From positions 62,001 through 126,000 of the forward strand of contig NZ_AWOR01000078.1 of assembly GCF_000761245.1 (NCBI RefSeq): a DNA stretch of 64,000 nt, read 5' to 3'. Of this stretch, positions 16,605 through 24,781 are shown one piece after another (the stretch's first letter is position 1; every line of letters starts with the position of its first letter). The stretch is from Comamonas testosteroni. Lineage in GTDB: Bacteria; Pseudomonadota; Gammaproteobacteria; Burkholderiales; Burkholderiaceae_C. The notes under the pieces were generated by a model. It did no database searches, was not told the origin of the DNA, and saw only the letters and a list, made by a program, of their open reading frames with translations. A program made the translations under genes and the position numbers.

Positions 16605-16650
16605 TCATGGCTGCATCGCTTATGTATCAAGCGCTGGCAGCTATCAAAAT
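16605..16650. repeat. AGCTATC intergenic palindrome, strong copy
   Basis: The copy contains GCATCGCTTATGTATC followed by AAGCGCTGGCAGCTATCAAA (16629-16648), giving a partial dyad. It lies just after the flavin-reductase gene. The remaining intergenic sequence up to 16845 shows no gene. Confidence 0.6.
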
Positions 16651-16845
16651 AATGCGCACTTTGCCGTGACGGCCACTGACACCCTCAGGCGCCCTGGCCC
16701 GCAGCGCCTGCGCCCCCGGGTCTTTGTAACAGCCTTGATTTAGACTGCATCACCGGCTGACATATCAAACAACCCATGACTGCAGGTGCCGTACCGCCGC
16801 TCAGGGCAGCGATATCTGCTATCAATCACCGTGAAGTGACAGGCA

Positions 16846-17664
16846 ATGGCGCAAGAGTTTTTTGATCCCGTGCTGTTCATCAAAGAAGATGCGCCGACGT
16901 CGATCGATCTGTCGCAGACACCGTTTTTCTGCAATATCCACGGGTTCCCGCACTATTGCGCAGAGCCGCCCACAGGCTTGAAGCTGCTTGAGCCTGCCAC
17001 CAGTGATCCCACGGCCGTCATCGGCAACGCATACCGCGTCCTTTCTGCGACCACCACCCACCCCGACCCCAAGTACGGCAATCAGACCAGACTGGAGTTC
17101 CAGGCCGATCAGGTCGAGTACGAAGCCATTGCAGTCACGCATCAAACTGCAGCGGCGTTCGGCATGACGCTGATTGAGCCGGGCCAGGGAGTTCGCATCA
17201 CCAGCCCCCAATCACATCTTTCGCTGGTCGACTATGAGTACGGCATGTTTGCCGGGCACCGCTCGCCCTATGAAGGAACCGGCTACCGCCTGCTGGGCAA
17301 GGTCTGTACCGACCTCGAGCATCACGATTTCCCGCATGTCTTCACCTCCATCGACCCGCACCTGCCGCTGGTGATTTCGGTGGGAAAGTACTGGCCACAG
17401 CAGCAGAAGATTTGTCTGGCCGACCTCTGGCTGCCGCGCGGCATGGCCTTGTATGTGCCGCCCCGGCCCAATCTGCCAGGGCAGACTTGCCTGGATCTGC
17501 ACGGCAACCGCAACTCGGCCCTGGCCTGCTGGCGCGGGATAGAACGCTCCAGCGTCAAAACCCAGACCCTGCTGCAGACCGAAGGCGGCTATTTCTACTG
17601 GTTCTGGAACGAGCTGCCCACCACCCACCCTCTTCTCGATCTGACAGGAGCGTCCCATGCTTGA
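16846..17664 (+). CDS. Hypothetical protein coupled to a histidine kinase
   Basis: The 272-residue soluble protein is of no family I recognise. It has no signal peptide or membrane segment. Visible features are a cysteine/histidine-containing N-terminal stretch (FFCNIHGFPHYCAEPP), many aromatic residues, and a C-terminal part ending YFYWFWNELPTTHPLLDL. Its stop overlaps the start of the PAS kinase by 8 bp (ATGCTTGA), so the two are translated together, and the protein may be the kinase's sensor partner or target. Codon use is host-like. Confidence 0.75.
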   Translation: MAQEFFDPVLFIKEDAPTSIDLSQTPFFCNIHGFPHYCAEPPTGLKLLEPATSDPTAVIGNAYRVLSATTTHPDPKYGNQTRLEFQADQVEYEAIAVTHQTAAAFGMTLIEPGQGVRITSPQSHLSLVDYEYGMFAGHRSPYEGTGYRLLGKVCTDLEHHDFPHVFTSIDPHLPLVISVGKYWPQQQKICLADLWLPRGMALYVPPRPNLPGQTCLDLHGNRNSALACWRGIERSSVKTQTLLQTEGGYFYWFWNELPTTHPLLDLTGASHA

Positions 17665-18721
17665 AGCCCGCCCCCGCCTGCGCACCCTTGAACCCGACAC
17701 GGACAACGGCCTCTACCAGACGCTGCTGGAATCCACCCTGGCGATTCCGTTCAAGATTGACTGGACCACGAAGAAATACAGCTATATCGGCCCGCAGATC
17801 GCCGACCTGCTGGGCTGGAGCCCCGAGAGCTGGGAGACCGTGAACGACTGGGCCGAACGCATTCACCCCGACGAGCGCGAGCAAACCGTCTCGCGCTGCG
17901 TGGAGCTGTGCCTGGCAGGTGTGGATCACGAGGCCGAGTACCGGGCGCTGACCAGCGACAACCGCTTTGTCTGGGTCAAGGAAGTCGTGCACGTGCTGTG
18001 CGACGAACAGGGCCAGCCCACAGCGCTGATCGGCTTCACCTTCGATATCACCGAGCAGAAAAAAACCGAGCATCTGCGGGCCGAGCTGGAGGCCCAGAAG
18101 CTCTCCAACGCGCGCCTGCAGGAGCGTCTGCGCCTGACCCACGATCTGCACGACGGCCTGGGCGGCGAGCTGGTCCACATGATTGCTTCCGTCGAGCAGG
18201 GCAGCGAAGCCCTGACCCGGCCCCAGGTGCTGTCCATGCTCAAGCTCATCCGCAACGATCTGCGCCAGAGCATAGACAGCAACGCCTCGGCCCAGGTGCG
18301 CGTACCAGCCACTCCACAGGAATGGCTGGCCCCCTTGCGGCGCCGCTTCAACGACCTGTTCGAGGCCCTGGGTGTGCGCTGCGACTGGCAGTTTCCGCAA
18401 AGCTGGAGCCAGCCGCCCAACGCGCTGCAATACCTGGCGCTGACCCGGCTGATCGAAGAGGCGCTGACCAACGTCATCAAGCACAGCCAGGCCCGCCATG
18501 TGCGCCTGTCCCTGCTGCAACCCCAAGCCCAGGAGCTGCTGCTGGAGATCGAGGATGACGGCGTAGGCTTTGATGTGCAGGCCGTGGAGGCATCGGGCCT
18601 GGGCGTGGGCATGCGCTCCATGGCAGTGCGCATTGCGCGGGTCGGCGGACTGTTGGGGATTGAGTCGTCGCCGGGGAGGACGGCTCTGACGGCACGGGTG
18701 GTGTTGGGGGCTGAGGATTGA
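17657..18721 (+). CDS. Soluble PAS-domain histidine kinase (NarL-type)
   Basis: The 354-residue protein has no membrane segment. A PAS domain (about residues 28-135: PFKIDWTTKKYSYIG, GWSPESWE, WAERIHPDERE, GFTFDITEQKK) is followed by a HisKA_3-like dimerisation region with phospho-acceptor H165 in DLHDGLGG, then an ATPase domain with the N box EEALTNVIKHS and G boxes EDDGVGFD and GVGMRSMA. It therefore senses an intracellular cue. No response regulator is adjacent. Its dimerisation region is strikingly like that of the kinase at 36541, whose partner lies at 35848. The start overlaps the preceding gene, indicating coupling. Confidence 0.92.
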   Translation: MLEARPRLRTLEPDTDNGLYQTLLESTLAIPFKIDWTTKKYSYIGPQIADLLGWSPESWETVNDWAERIHPDEREQTVSRCVELCLAGVDHEAEYRALTSDNRFVWVKEVVHVLCDEQGQPTALIGFTFDITEQKKTEHLRAELEAQKLSNARLQERLRLTHDLHDGLGGELVHMIASVEQGSEALTRPQVLSMLKLIRNDLRQSIDSNASAQVRVPATPQEWLAPLRRRFNDLFEALGVRCDWQFPQSWSQPPNALQYLALTRLIEEALTNVIKHSQARHVRLSLLQPQAQELLLEIEDDGVGFDVQAVEASGLGVGMRSMAVRIARVGGLLGIESSPGRTALTARVVLGAED

Positions 18722-18774
18722 GCTTTTGGGGCTTGCCTAGCTTGCGGCTATAGCTATTCTTTCTAGCGACAGAA

Positions 18775-19442
18775 GCCGGGTCTCGCCCCGGCAGGCGAGT
18801 TACTTTCGTGTTCACGCACGAAAGTAACCAAAGAACGTGGCCCGACTGTCTGCGTCCCTGCGCTTCGCTGCGGGCAAACCTGCGTCACACCATTCGGTCT
18901 GCTCTGCCGCCCAACTCGCTGCGCGGCTAAGCCGCTTCGCTCAGACAAACGGCGGCAGGCCAGAGCACGATGCAACGCTGTCCTGCGGCAGCGTTGCCCG
19001 CAGCCCGAACCGCGTGCCGCAGGCGCAGACACACGGGTGAATGTGGGTGCGGACGGCCTGCGAGAGTTTTGACGAAATTGGCTTCTAGCGCTTACCTGGA
19101 TTGCGGTAGCAGCTATCAATTACGCAAAGAAGCTATCTGGCTGTCCGCAATCGGTATCGCCCCTTTTGCCCACGCCTGCGACGGCAAGCTCTTGGGCTGG
19201 CTGCTGCACCGCAGAGAGCAGCAGCTTCTTGCTCTGACTTGCGGCCGTTTGTTTAAACGTAGCGGCTTGCCGCGAAGTGAGTTGGGCCGCACAGCCCCAA
19301 GAGCTTGACGGCGCAGGTTGCCCCGTAGCGAAGCGAAGGGGACGTGGGTAGCAGGGGCTGTGTTCTTTGCTTACTTTCTTGGGGGCGGCATTCCGTCACA
19401 AGCAAGAAAGTAAGTCGGCTGGCGGGCCGAGACCCACCCTCT
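18775..19442. repeat. 668-bp direct repeat, copy A
   Basis: This copy is near-identical to 22861-23528 apart from a variable block of roughly 95 bp (about 18901-18996). It opens with a perfect 12-bp-arm hairpin, GTTACTTTCGTG/CACGAAAGTAAC (18799-18828), and closes with another, CTTACTTTCTTG/CAAGAAAGTAAG (19370-19414). Frames open in one copy are broken by an indel in the other, so it is not protein coding. It fills the gap between the kinase and the AT-rich ATPase gene. An AGCTATC-type element is embedded at about 19087-19120. Confidence 0.95.
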
Positions 19443-19488
19443 AGCAATATAACTCTTATTACAGATGAATTTTTCTCAGAAAAAGCAC

Positions 19489-20753
19489 TTAGAAAGTAAA
19501 ATTTTTCTTCTCAACAAATCCATTATTTCCATTTACATACATCATTGTTCTGATACACATAAGGTATCTAGAATCAACAATTCTAAAATGATAAGTCTTA
19601 GGATTTTTTCTAAGAATAGGAGAATCTCCCTCCGTCATCTTTTTCAAAATATCATATACCATATCTTTAGATCCAGTGACGAATTCAAATTTCTCTTCAA
19701 TTAATGCAAAAATATCTTCCGCGCTAAATTGATGAATTTTTATCTCACCTATACAAAATACAACATGATTATTAAGAGAATATTTTTTTAACCCATCATC
19801 CAGATGAGATTCAATCGTAGTGTAATTTTTCCTAAACGCAGATTTGAGCCAATCAAGATCCGATTTATGTAGCAGCTCAGAATAATAAAATTTATTATCT
19901 GTAATTTGGAATGCTAATTTCAACAAATATTCCTGAACTCTCTGCGCCAAACCCAAAGTAACCCTAAATACATGCTCAGAAATTTCGTCTATTTCACCAT
20001 TGTTTATTTTAAGATTAAGAATATTATTAAAGCCATTTGAAGTCAAAGTTGAAATCATCGGCAAATTAAAACCAGAAACCTTAGGGATTTCCTCAATTCT
20101 ATTTGACACCGATTCCAAATTCTTTGTTTTTACAAAATATTCAAGAACTCCTGTAGGAGTTCCAACAATAACAAATTTTATATTGCATGCCGCATACTTT
20201 TCGTCATCAAGCAAGATGACCAAATCAGCGAGTTCGGACATATATTCAGAATTATCAAATATAGTCTCCAGATTATCAAGAACTATAACACTCTGACGAC
20301 CTTTGTTTCTCTCGCTTAGACCCTTAAGAATATTTAGAAAGTAATCACCACCTTGAAAAATATAACTGTCTTTTTTTCCAGCCCACCGCCAAACCCTGAA
20401 ATTCCAACACTAGCTTTTTTTACTTGCTCATATGAACTGTTTACAAATGATCCATCTGGATTAATTGCATTACAAATAGCACCAACAACTCCATTAAACC
20501 TTTGAGCTAAAGCGCAATTCGCGACAACAAATTCTATTTCATTCTGATGCAAGACTTTCTTATAGAGCCACGACTTTCCACTGCCGCTTTCTCCGCAAAT
20601 AAGCGTATGGAGTGTTCCGCAAACTGACCTCAATAGAGATTTTTCCAACTCTAACCGTGGGATATATGTTTTTAAATTAACTTCAGCTCTTCTCGGTGTG
20701 AAAGTTTCATTAATTTTATATACGGATGGAACTGACGATATTTGTGGATTCAT
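19489..20753 (-). CDS. P-loop ATPase read in two frames through an A-AAA-AAG slip site
   Basis: Frame one runs from MNPQISSV to a stop at 20334 (139 codons) and holds the Walker A motif GESGSGKSWLYKK. At 20370-20377 the minus strand reads GAA AAA AAG, the slippery heptamer used by dnaX. A -1 shift there continues without a stop into DSYIFQGGDYFLNIL, then a Walker B-like VIVLDNLE and a sensor-1-like FVIVGTPTG, and on to the stop at 19489: 421 residues in all. A mutation or base-calling error in A7 would look the same. The DNA is AT-rich, unlike its surroundings. The gene starts 6 bp after the helicase stop. It resembles AAA/STAND-type ATPases; the function is unknown. Confidence 0.65.
20365..20382 (-). 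promoter_or_regulatory. Candidate -1 ribosomal frameshift site
   Basis: The heptamer A-AAA-AAG is in the zero-frame register needed for -1 slippage. A G-rich stretch (GGCGGTGGG) lies a few bases upstream and could act as a weak Shine-Dalgarno-like stimulator. I see no strong hairpin immediately downstream, which is an argument against efficient programmed shifting. Confidence 0.4.
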
Positions 20754-20759
20754 TGAATA

Positions 20760-22577
20760 TTAAATTGATAAAGTGATCATTATTTTTTTTGTGGCTCTAG
20801 TACCAGCCACATAAGCCAACCTGGCCTCCAACGCCCCATCCTTCTCGACATCCTTGGCGCGGCGCTCATCATCCGAAGTCACTACTGCCACCACCGGCCA
20901 CTCCAGCCCCTTGCTCGCGTGCATGGTCATAAGCTTGATGGAATCTTCTGCAGGCTTGAACTGGCCAGAGCGCTCGCGCACCATGTGCGGCAAACCTTTG
21001 CGGCGCAAAGCGTCTGAACACATCCATAGTTCATCCTTGTGGCGGCAGAGCACCGCCATTTCACCCCAGGCATGGCCTTGCGCATGCTGGTCGGCCAGCA
21101 GCTCGGCCACACGGGCAGCGCGCTCGGGCAAGGTGGGCAGGTCGATGACGATGGGCTCGGGGCCTTCGCGGCCGCAGCTCAGTGGTTTGAGCAGGGGAAT
21201 GCCGTCTTCGTCCTTGGCATCCTCGGGTGTGAGCATGTCGCCGGCCACCCGGTGTGCCAGTTGCAGGATCTGGCGCGTGTTGCGGTAGTTGATCTTGAGA
21301 ATGGTGGTGCGGCCCGAAGCCTGTATGCCCACGCTTTTGAGGCTGAAGTTACGCTTCTGGCCGCGGTCGTAAATGCTTTGCGCATCGTCGTAGAGCAACA
21401 GCAGGCTGTTGGTGCTCGGGTCCACCATCTGCGTGACGAGCTTCAGCCATTCGGGCGCAAAGTCATGGCCTTCGTCGATCAACACAGCGTGGTACTGGCC
21501 TGCGGGAATATGTTTGTCGTCCAGGCCCTTGATGACGCGCTGCACAAACTCTTCCATGGCCTTGCCCACCGGCCATTTGTTGGCATCTTCCGGAAGCAGG
21601 TTGTAAGTCACCAGTTGCTCGCGGCACCATTTGTGGAAATGGCGCACATGGACGCGATCCTGCAGGCCTTTGGTCTCCATGCTTGCCGCCAGCTTCACGC
21701 CCAACGGCTCGTTGTAGCAGAGCACGAGGATCGGCTTGCTGCCCGGCCCCTGGGTCTGGGCCAGATGCTCGGCGCGGTAGCCGAGGATCATGGTCTTGCC
21801 CGAGCCCGCCACGCCATGGATGACTCGGTGGCCGTCACCCAGGCTGCGTGCCAGCTGCTCCTGCTGCAGATCCATGACGCGCATGATGTCGGGCAGCTCA
21901 TCCTCGTCCTGAGCTGCATCATCGCCAAACAGTTTTTGCTGCTGGGGCACGCGCACTTCGGGAAACAGAATCCAGCGAATGCGGTCGAGCTGCGGCAGGC
22001 TGATGGCGCGGCCAAAGCTGTGCGGGAACATATCCCAAAGTCGCTGCTGGAAGGCTTCTGCGTCCACGGCTTCGACCATTTCGTCCTGACAGATGACCAG
22101 ATGGCCGGGCAGCGCATCGCCCAAACCCGCAGCATCGAACTGCTTACGCGTGATGCGCGTGAAGACCACGCCGTGGCCCCAGGGAAAAGCCAACTTGCCT
22201 TTGTGATCGCCATCGCCCTGCACCAGTTGCGGATCGCGCTCCAGTGCATTGATGACCTGAATCGCACAATGACGCGCCTGCTGCAGCGGGCTCATCACCA
22301 CCTTGGGCTGGCCGCTGCTGCTGTCGAGAATCTCGAAATATTCGCGCGTAGCCTTGCGAATGGTTTCCAGATGCCAGTCCTTGGTTTCCAGAATCAGCGC
22401 ACCCCGGCGCGGATGCACCACCACAAAATCGGGTCGCGTCTGCTTGGGGCCAATTGGCACATCCCACCACAGCAAATAATCCTCTTCGAGTTTTTGCTGC
22501 AAACGCTCTGCCAACCGTTTTTCACCGCTGGTCATACGCCCCGCGCAGCTTCCAAGCGCGGGAATTAATACCGCCAT
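20760..22577 (-). CDS. NERD-domain UvrD-type helicase
   Basis: The 605-residue protein (from MAVLIPALG, with AGAGG 8 bp upstream) has an N-terminal NERD nuclease-related domain (TRPDFVVVHP, then GALILETKDW, residues about 45-70) and superfamily-1 helicase motifs: Walker A HGVAGSGKT, Walker B LIDEGHDF, YDDAQSIYD, NYRNTRQI, MTMHASKGLEW and the final motif RLAYVAGTRATKK. It ends only about 8 residues after that motif, shorter than many relatives. Its last 15-20 codons are AT-rich like the following ATPase gene, while the rest is host-like, so the 3' end is a junction. NERD helicases are often found in defence islands; a role against foreign DNA is an inference. Confidence 0.9.
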   Translation of the reverse strand: MAVLIPALGSCAGRMTSGEKRLAERLQQKLEEDYLLWWDVPIGPKQTRPDFVVVHPRRGALILETKDWHLETIRKATREYFEILDSSSGQPKVVMSPLQQARHCAIQVINALERDPQLVQGDGDHKGKLAFPWGHGVVFTRITRKQFDAAGLGDALPGHLVICQDEMVEAVDAEAFQQRLWDMFPHSFGRAISLPQLDRIRWILFPEVRVPQQQKLFGDDAAQDEDELPDIMRVMDLQQEQLARSLGDGHRVIHGVAGSGKTMILGYRAEHLAQTQGPGSKPILVLCYNEPLGVKLAASMETKGLQDRVHVRHFHKWCREQLVTYNLLPEDANKWPVGKAMEEFVQRVIKGLDDKHIPAGQYHAVLIDEGHDFAPEWLKLVTQMVDPSTNSLLLLYDDAQSIYDRGQKRNFSLKSVGIQASGRTTILKINYRNTRQILQLAHRVAGDMLTPEDAKDEDGIPLLKPLSCGREGPEPIVIDLPTLPERAARVAELLADQHAQGHAWGEMAVLCRHKDELWMCSDALRRKGLPHMVRERSGQFKPAEDSIKLMTMHASKGLEWPVVAVVTSDDERRAKDVEKDGALEARLAYVAGTRATKKIMITLSI

Positions 22578-22860
22578 TGTCTCCACCTCTTACTTGTATC
22601 TTCTTGTTTCAAGAATGGGGGTGTTTATATCCGATGAAGCCTTTCTGAATCTTGCAGAACCGATTAAAGCTGTCGCTCACGTTGGCTTCAATGCAGGCTT
22701 GGGTTTATTTCGGGTATCGGCTGCGAGCTGATATTCGGAATGGGCGGTTTTTTCTCTGTATCGTCAAAAAACAGAATTCAAGCCAAATCAGGCTCTAGCT
22801 CAATCTCATCAATTGCCGGCAGCTATCAAAACAGCGTTTGCTGTGTCGATGAGGATAGGA
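22578..22860. other. Helicase upstream region
   Basis: No gene is visible. A TATAAA hexamer on the minus strand near 22627-22632 could be the -10 of the helicase promoter, with only a weak -35. A copy of the AGCTATCAAAA element lies at 22816-22835, just before repeat copy B. Confidence 0.4.
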
Positions 22861-23528
22861 GCCGGGATTTCGCCCCGGCTGGCGAGTTACTTTCGTGTTC
22901 ACGCACGAAAGTAACCAAAGAACGTGACCCGACTGTCTGCGTCCCTGCGCTTCGCTGCGGGCAAACCTGCGCCACACCATTCGGTCTGCGGTGCGGCAAA
23001 ACTCGCTTTGCGCTACGCGCGCCGCTCAGACAGGTTGCCGCAAATTTGAAGACAAAGCATTGGCACTCTGCGGTGCCAATGCCCGCAGCCCGAACCGCGT
23101 GCCGCAGGCGCAGACACACGGGTGAATGCGGGTGCGGACGGCATGCGAGAGTTTTGACGAAATTGGCTTCTAGCCCTTACCTGGATTGCGGTAGCAGCTA
23201 TCAATTTCACAAAGAAGCTATCTGGCTGTCCGCATTCGGTATCGCCCCTTTTTGCCCACGCCTGCGACGGCAAGCTCTTGGGCTGGCTGCTGCACCGCAG
23301 AGTGCAGCAGCTTCTTGCTCTGACTTGCGGCCGTTTGTTTGAACGCAGCTGCTTGCCGCGAAGTGAGTTGGGCCGCACAGCCCCAAGAGCTTGACGGCAC
23401 AGGTTGCCCCGTAGCGCAGCGAAGGGGACGTGGGCAGCAGGGGCTGTGTTCTTTGCTTACTTTCTTGGGGGCGGCCTTCCGTCACAAGCAAGAAAGTAAG
23501 TCGGCTGGAGGGCCGAGACCCGCCCTCT
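22861..23528. repeat. 668-bp direct repeat, copy B
   Basis: This is the partner of 18775-19442 in the same orientation, 4,086 bp apart start to start. It has the same terminal hairpins (22886-22915 and 23456-23500). In the variable block the stems differ from copy A but still pair: TGCGGCAA/TTGCCGCA (22992, 23035) and CATTGGCAC/GTGCCAATG (23058, 23073). Recombination between copies would delete the helicase and ATPase genes. Confidence 0.95.
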
Positions 23529-23609
23529 GAAAGCAAATAAGGCATGCGGCCCAACAAGAACCACATGCCCATCGGTCTCAAGCCAAGACGCACAAAGCGC
23601 CATCAGCCA

Positions 23610-24617
23610 TCAATATTCGAGGCAGATCTTGCCGAAATGCCTGCCTGCCGCCTGGTGCTCGAAGGCCGCCACCATCTGCTCCAGCGAATAGCGGCTGTCG
23701 ATCACGGGCTTCCAGCCGAAGTTCTCCAGTGCGCGCACCATGTCCTGCTGCTGCTCGCGGCTGCCGACGATAAGGCCCTTGAGGGTTTGCTGCTTGCGCA
23801 TCATCTCCACTGTGGGCACAGCGCCCGCAAAGCCGGTGAGCACGCCGATCAGCGCGATATGGCCGCCCACGGCGCAGGCGCGAATGGACTGGGGCAAGGT
23901 GCCGGGGCCGCCGACCTCGACCACGATGTCGGCTCCGCGACCGCCGGTGGCGGCCAGCACGGCGTCGCCCCATTCGGGCTGGTCCTTGTAGTTGATCACC
24001 AGATCGGCCCCCAATGCCTTGAGCTGCTCGGCTTTGGCCGCGCTGGAGGTGGTGGCGATGACGGTGGCGCCCATGCTCTTGGCCATCTGCAGCGCAAAGA
24101 TGGAGACGCCGCCCGTGCCCAGCACCAGCACGGTGTCGCCGGCCTTGAGATGCCCGTCCACCACCAGCGCACGCCAGGCCGTGAGGCCGGCCGTGGTCAA
24201 CGTAGCGGCCTCGGCATGGCTCCAGCCCTTGGGAGCATGGGTAAAGCTGGTGGTGGGCAGGTTGACGAACTCGCGTGCAAAGCCGTCCACGCCGTCGCCG
24301 GGCACAAGCTGGAAGTCGGACGGCACATGGCGACCCGACAGCCATTGCGGGAAGAAGGTGGAGACGACGGCATCGCCCACGGCAAATTCCGTCACGCCTG
24401 CGCCCACGGCCGTGACCAGGCCAGCGCCGTCGGCCATGGGGATGCGGCCGTCGGCCGCCGCGCCGGGGCGGCGCACCACGCCCAGGTCGTGGTAGTTAAG
24501 CGAGCTGGCGTGAATGCGCACCTGGATCTCGCCCGCAGCAGGCGCCGCGGGCACGGGCAGGTCGACAAGCTTCAGGTTTTCGAAACCGCCGGGCGCGGCC
24601 AGTTGCATGACTTTCAT
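23610..24617 (-). CDS. Zinc-type alcohol dehydrogenase/quinone oxidoreductase (MDR) protein
   Basis: The 335-residue medium-chain dehydrogenase/reductase has a GroES-like N-terminal catalytic domain (HASSLNYHDLGVV) and a Rossmann domain with the cofactor motif VLVLGTGGVSIFALQMAK and ADIVVEVGG. The zinc-ligand cysteines of classical alcohol dehydrogenases are not evident, so an NADPH-quinone or enal/enone reductase activity is more likely. It is divergent from an HxlR regulator 164 bp away with a palindrome between, a standard arrangement for electrophile- or quinone-responsive control. The start MKVMQLAAPGG is the natural family N terminus. Confidence 0.9.
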   Translation of the reverse strand: MKVMQLAAPGGFENLKLVDLPVPAAPAAGEIQVRIHASSLNYHDLGVVRRPGAAADGRIPMADGAGLVTAVGAGVTEFAVGDAVVSTFFPQWLSGRHVPSDFQLVPGDGVDGFAREFVNLPTTSFTHAPKGWSHAEAATLTTAGLTAWRALVVDGHLKAGDTVLVLGTGGVSIFALQMAKSMGATVIATTSSAAKAEQLKALGADLVINYKDQPEWGDAVLAATGGRGADIVVEVGGPGTLPQSIRACAVGGHIALIGVLTGFAGAVPTVEMMRKQQTLKGLIVGSREQQQDMVRALENFGWKPVIDSRYSLEQMVAAFEHQAAGRHFGKICLEY

Positions 24618-24685
24618 GGAGTGCTCCTCAAGGGGGTGAAACAGATGCTTTGCATGGTGCCGTCAATGCACGCCAGCCACCAGTA

Positions 24686-24701
24686 CCAACATATTTGTTG
24701 G
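24686..24701. promoter_or_regulatory. Palindrome, candidate HxlR operator
   Basis: CCAACATATTTGTTGG is a perfect 6-bp-arm inverted repeat in the gap between the divergent dehydrogenase and HxlR genes, in an otherwise AT-rich promoter stretch. HxlR dimers bind such symmetric sites near -35/-10. Confidence 0.55.
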
Positions 24702-24781
24702 GTAGTATTAAAAATGTAAGTAATGGATGAGTGCTTGCTGGCGCTACGATGCTTGCAGTCCAGAACCGCAGCGAGGTGCCC

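Noticed and set aside
18970..19308. A possible protein encoded within the 668-bp repeat
   Set aside because: The matching frame in copy B is broken by an extra T (CCCCTTTTTGCC versus CCCCTTTTGCC), so it is not conserved as coding.
19443..20760. An insertion sequence as the source of the AT-rich segment
   Set aside because: No transposase, terminal inverted repeat or target duplication at its edges; the segment encodes an ATPase continuous with the helicase operon.
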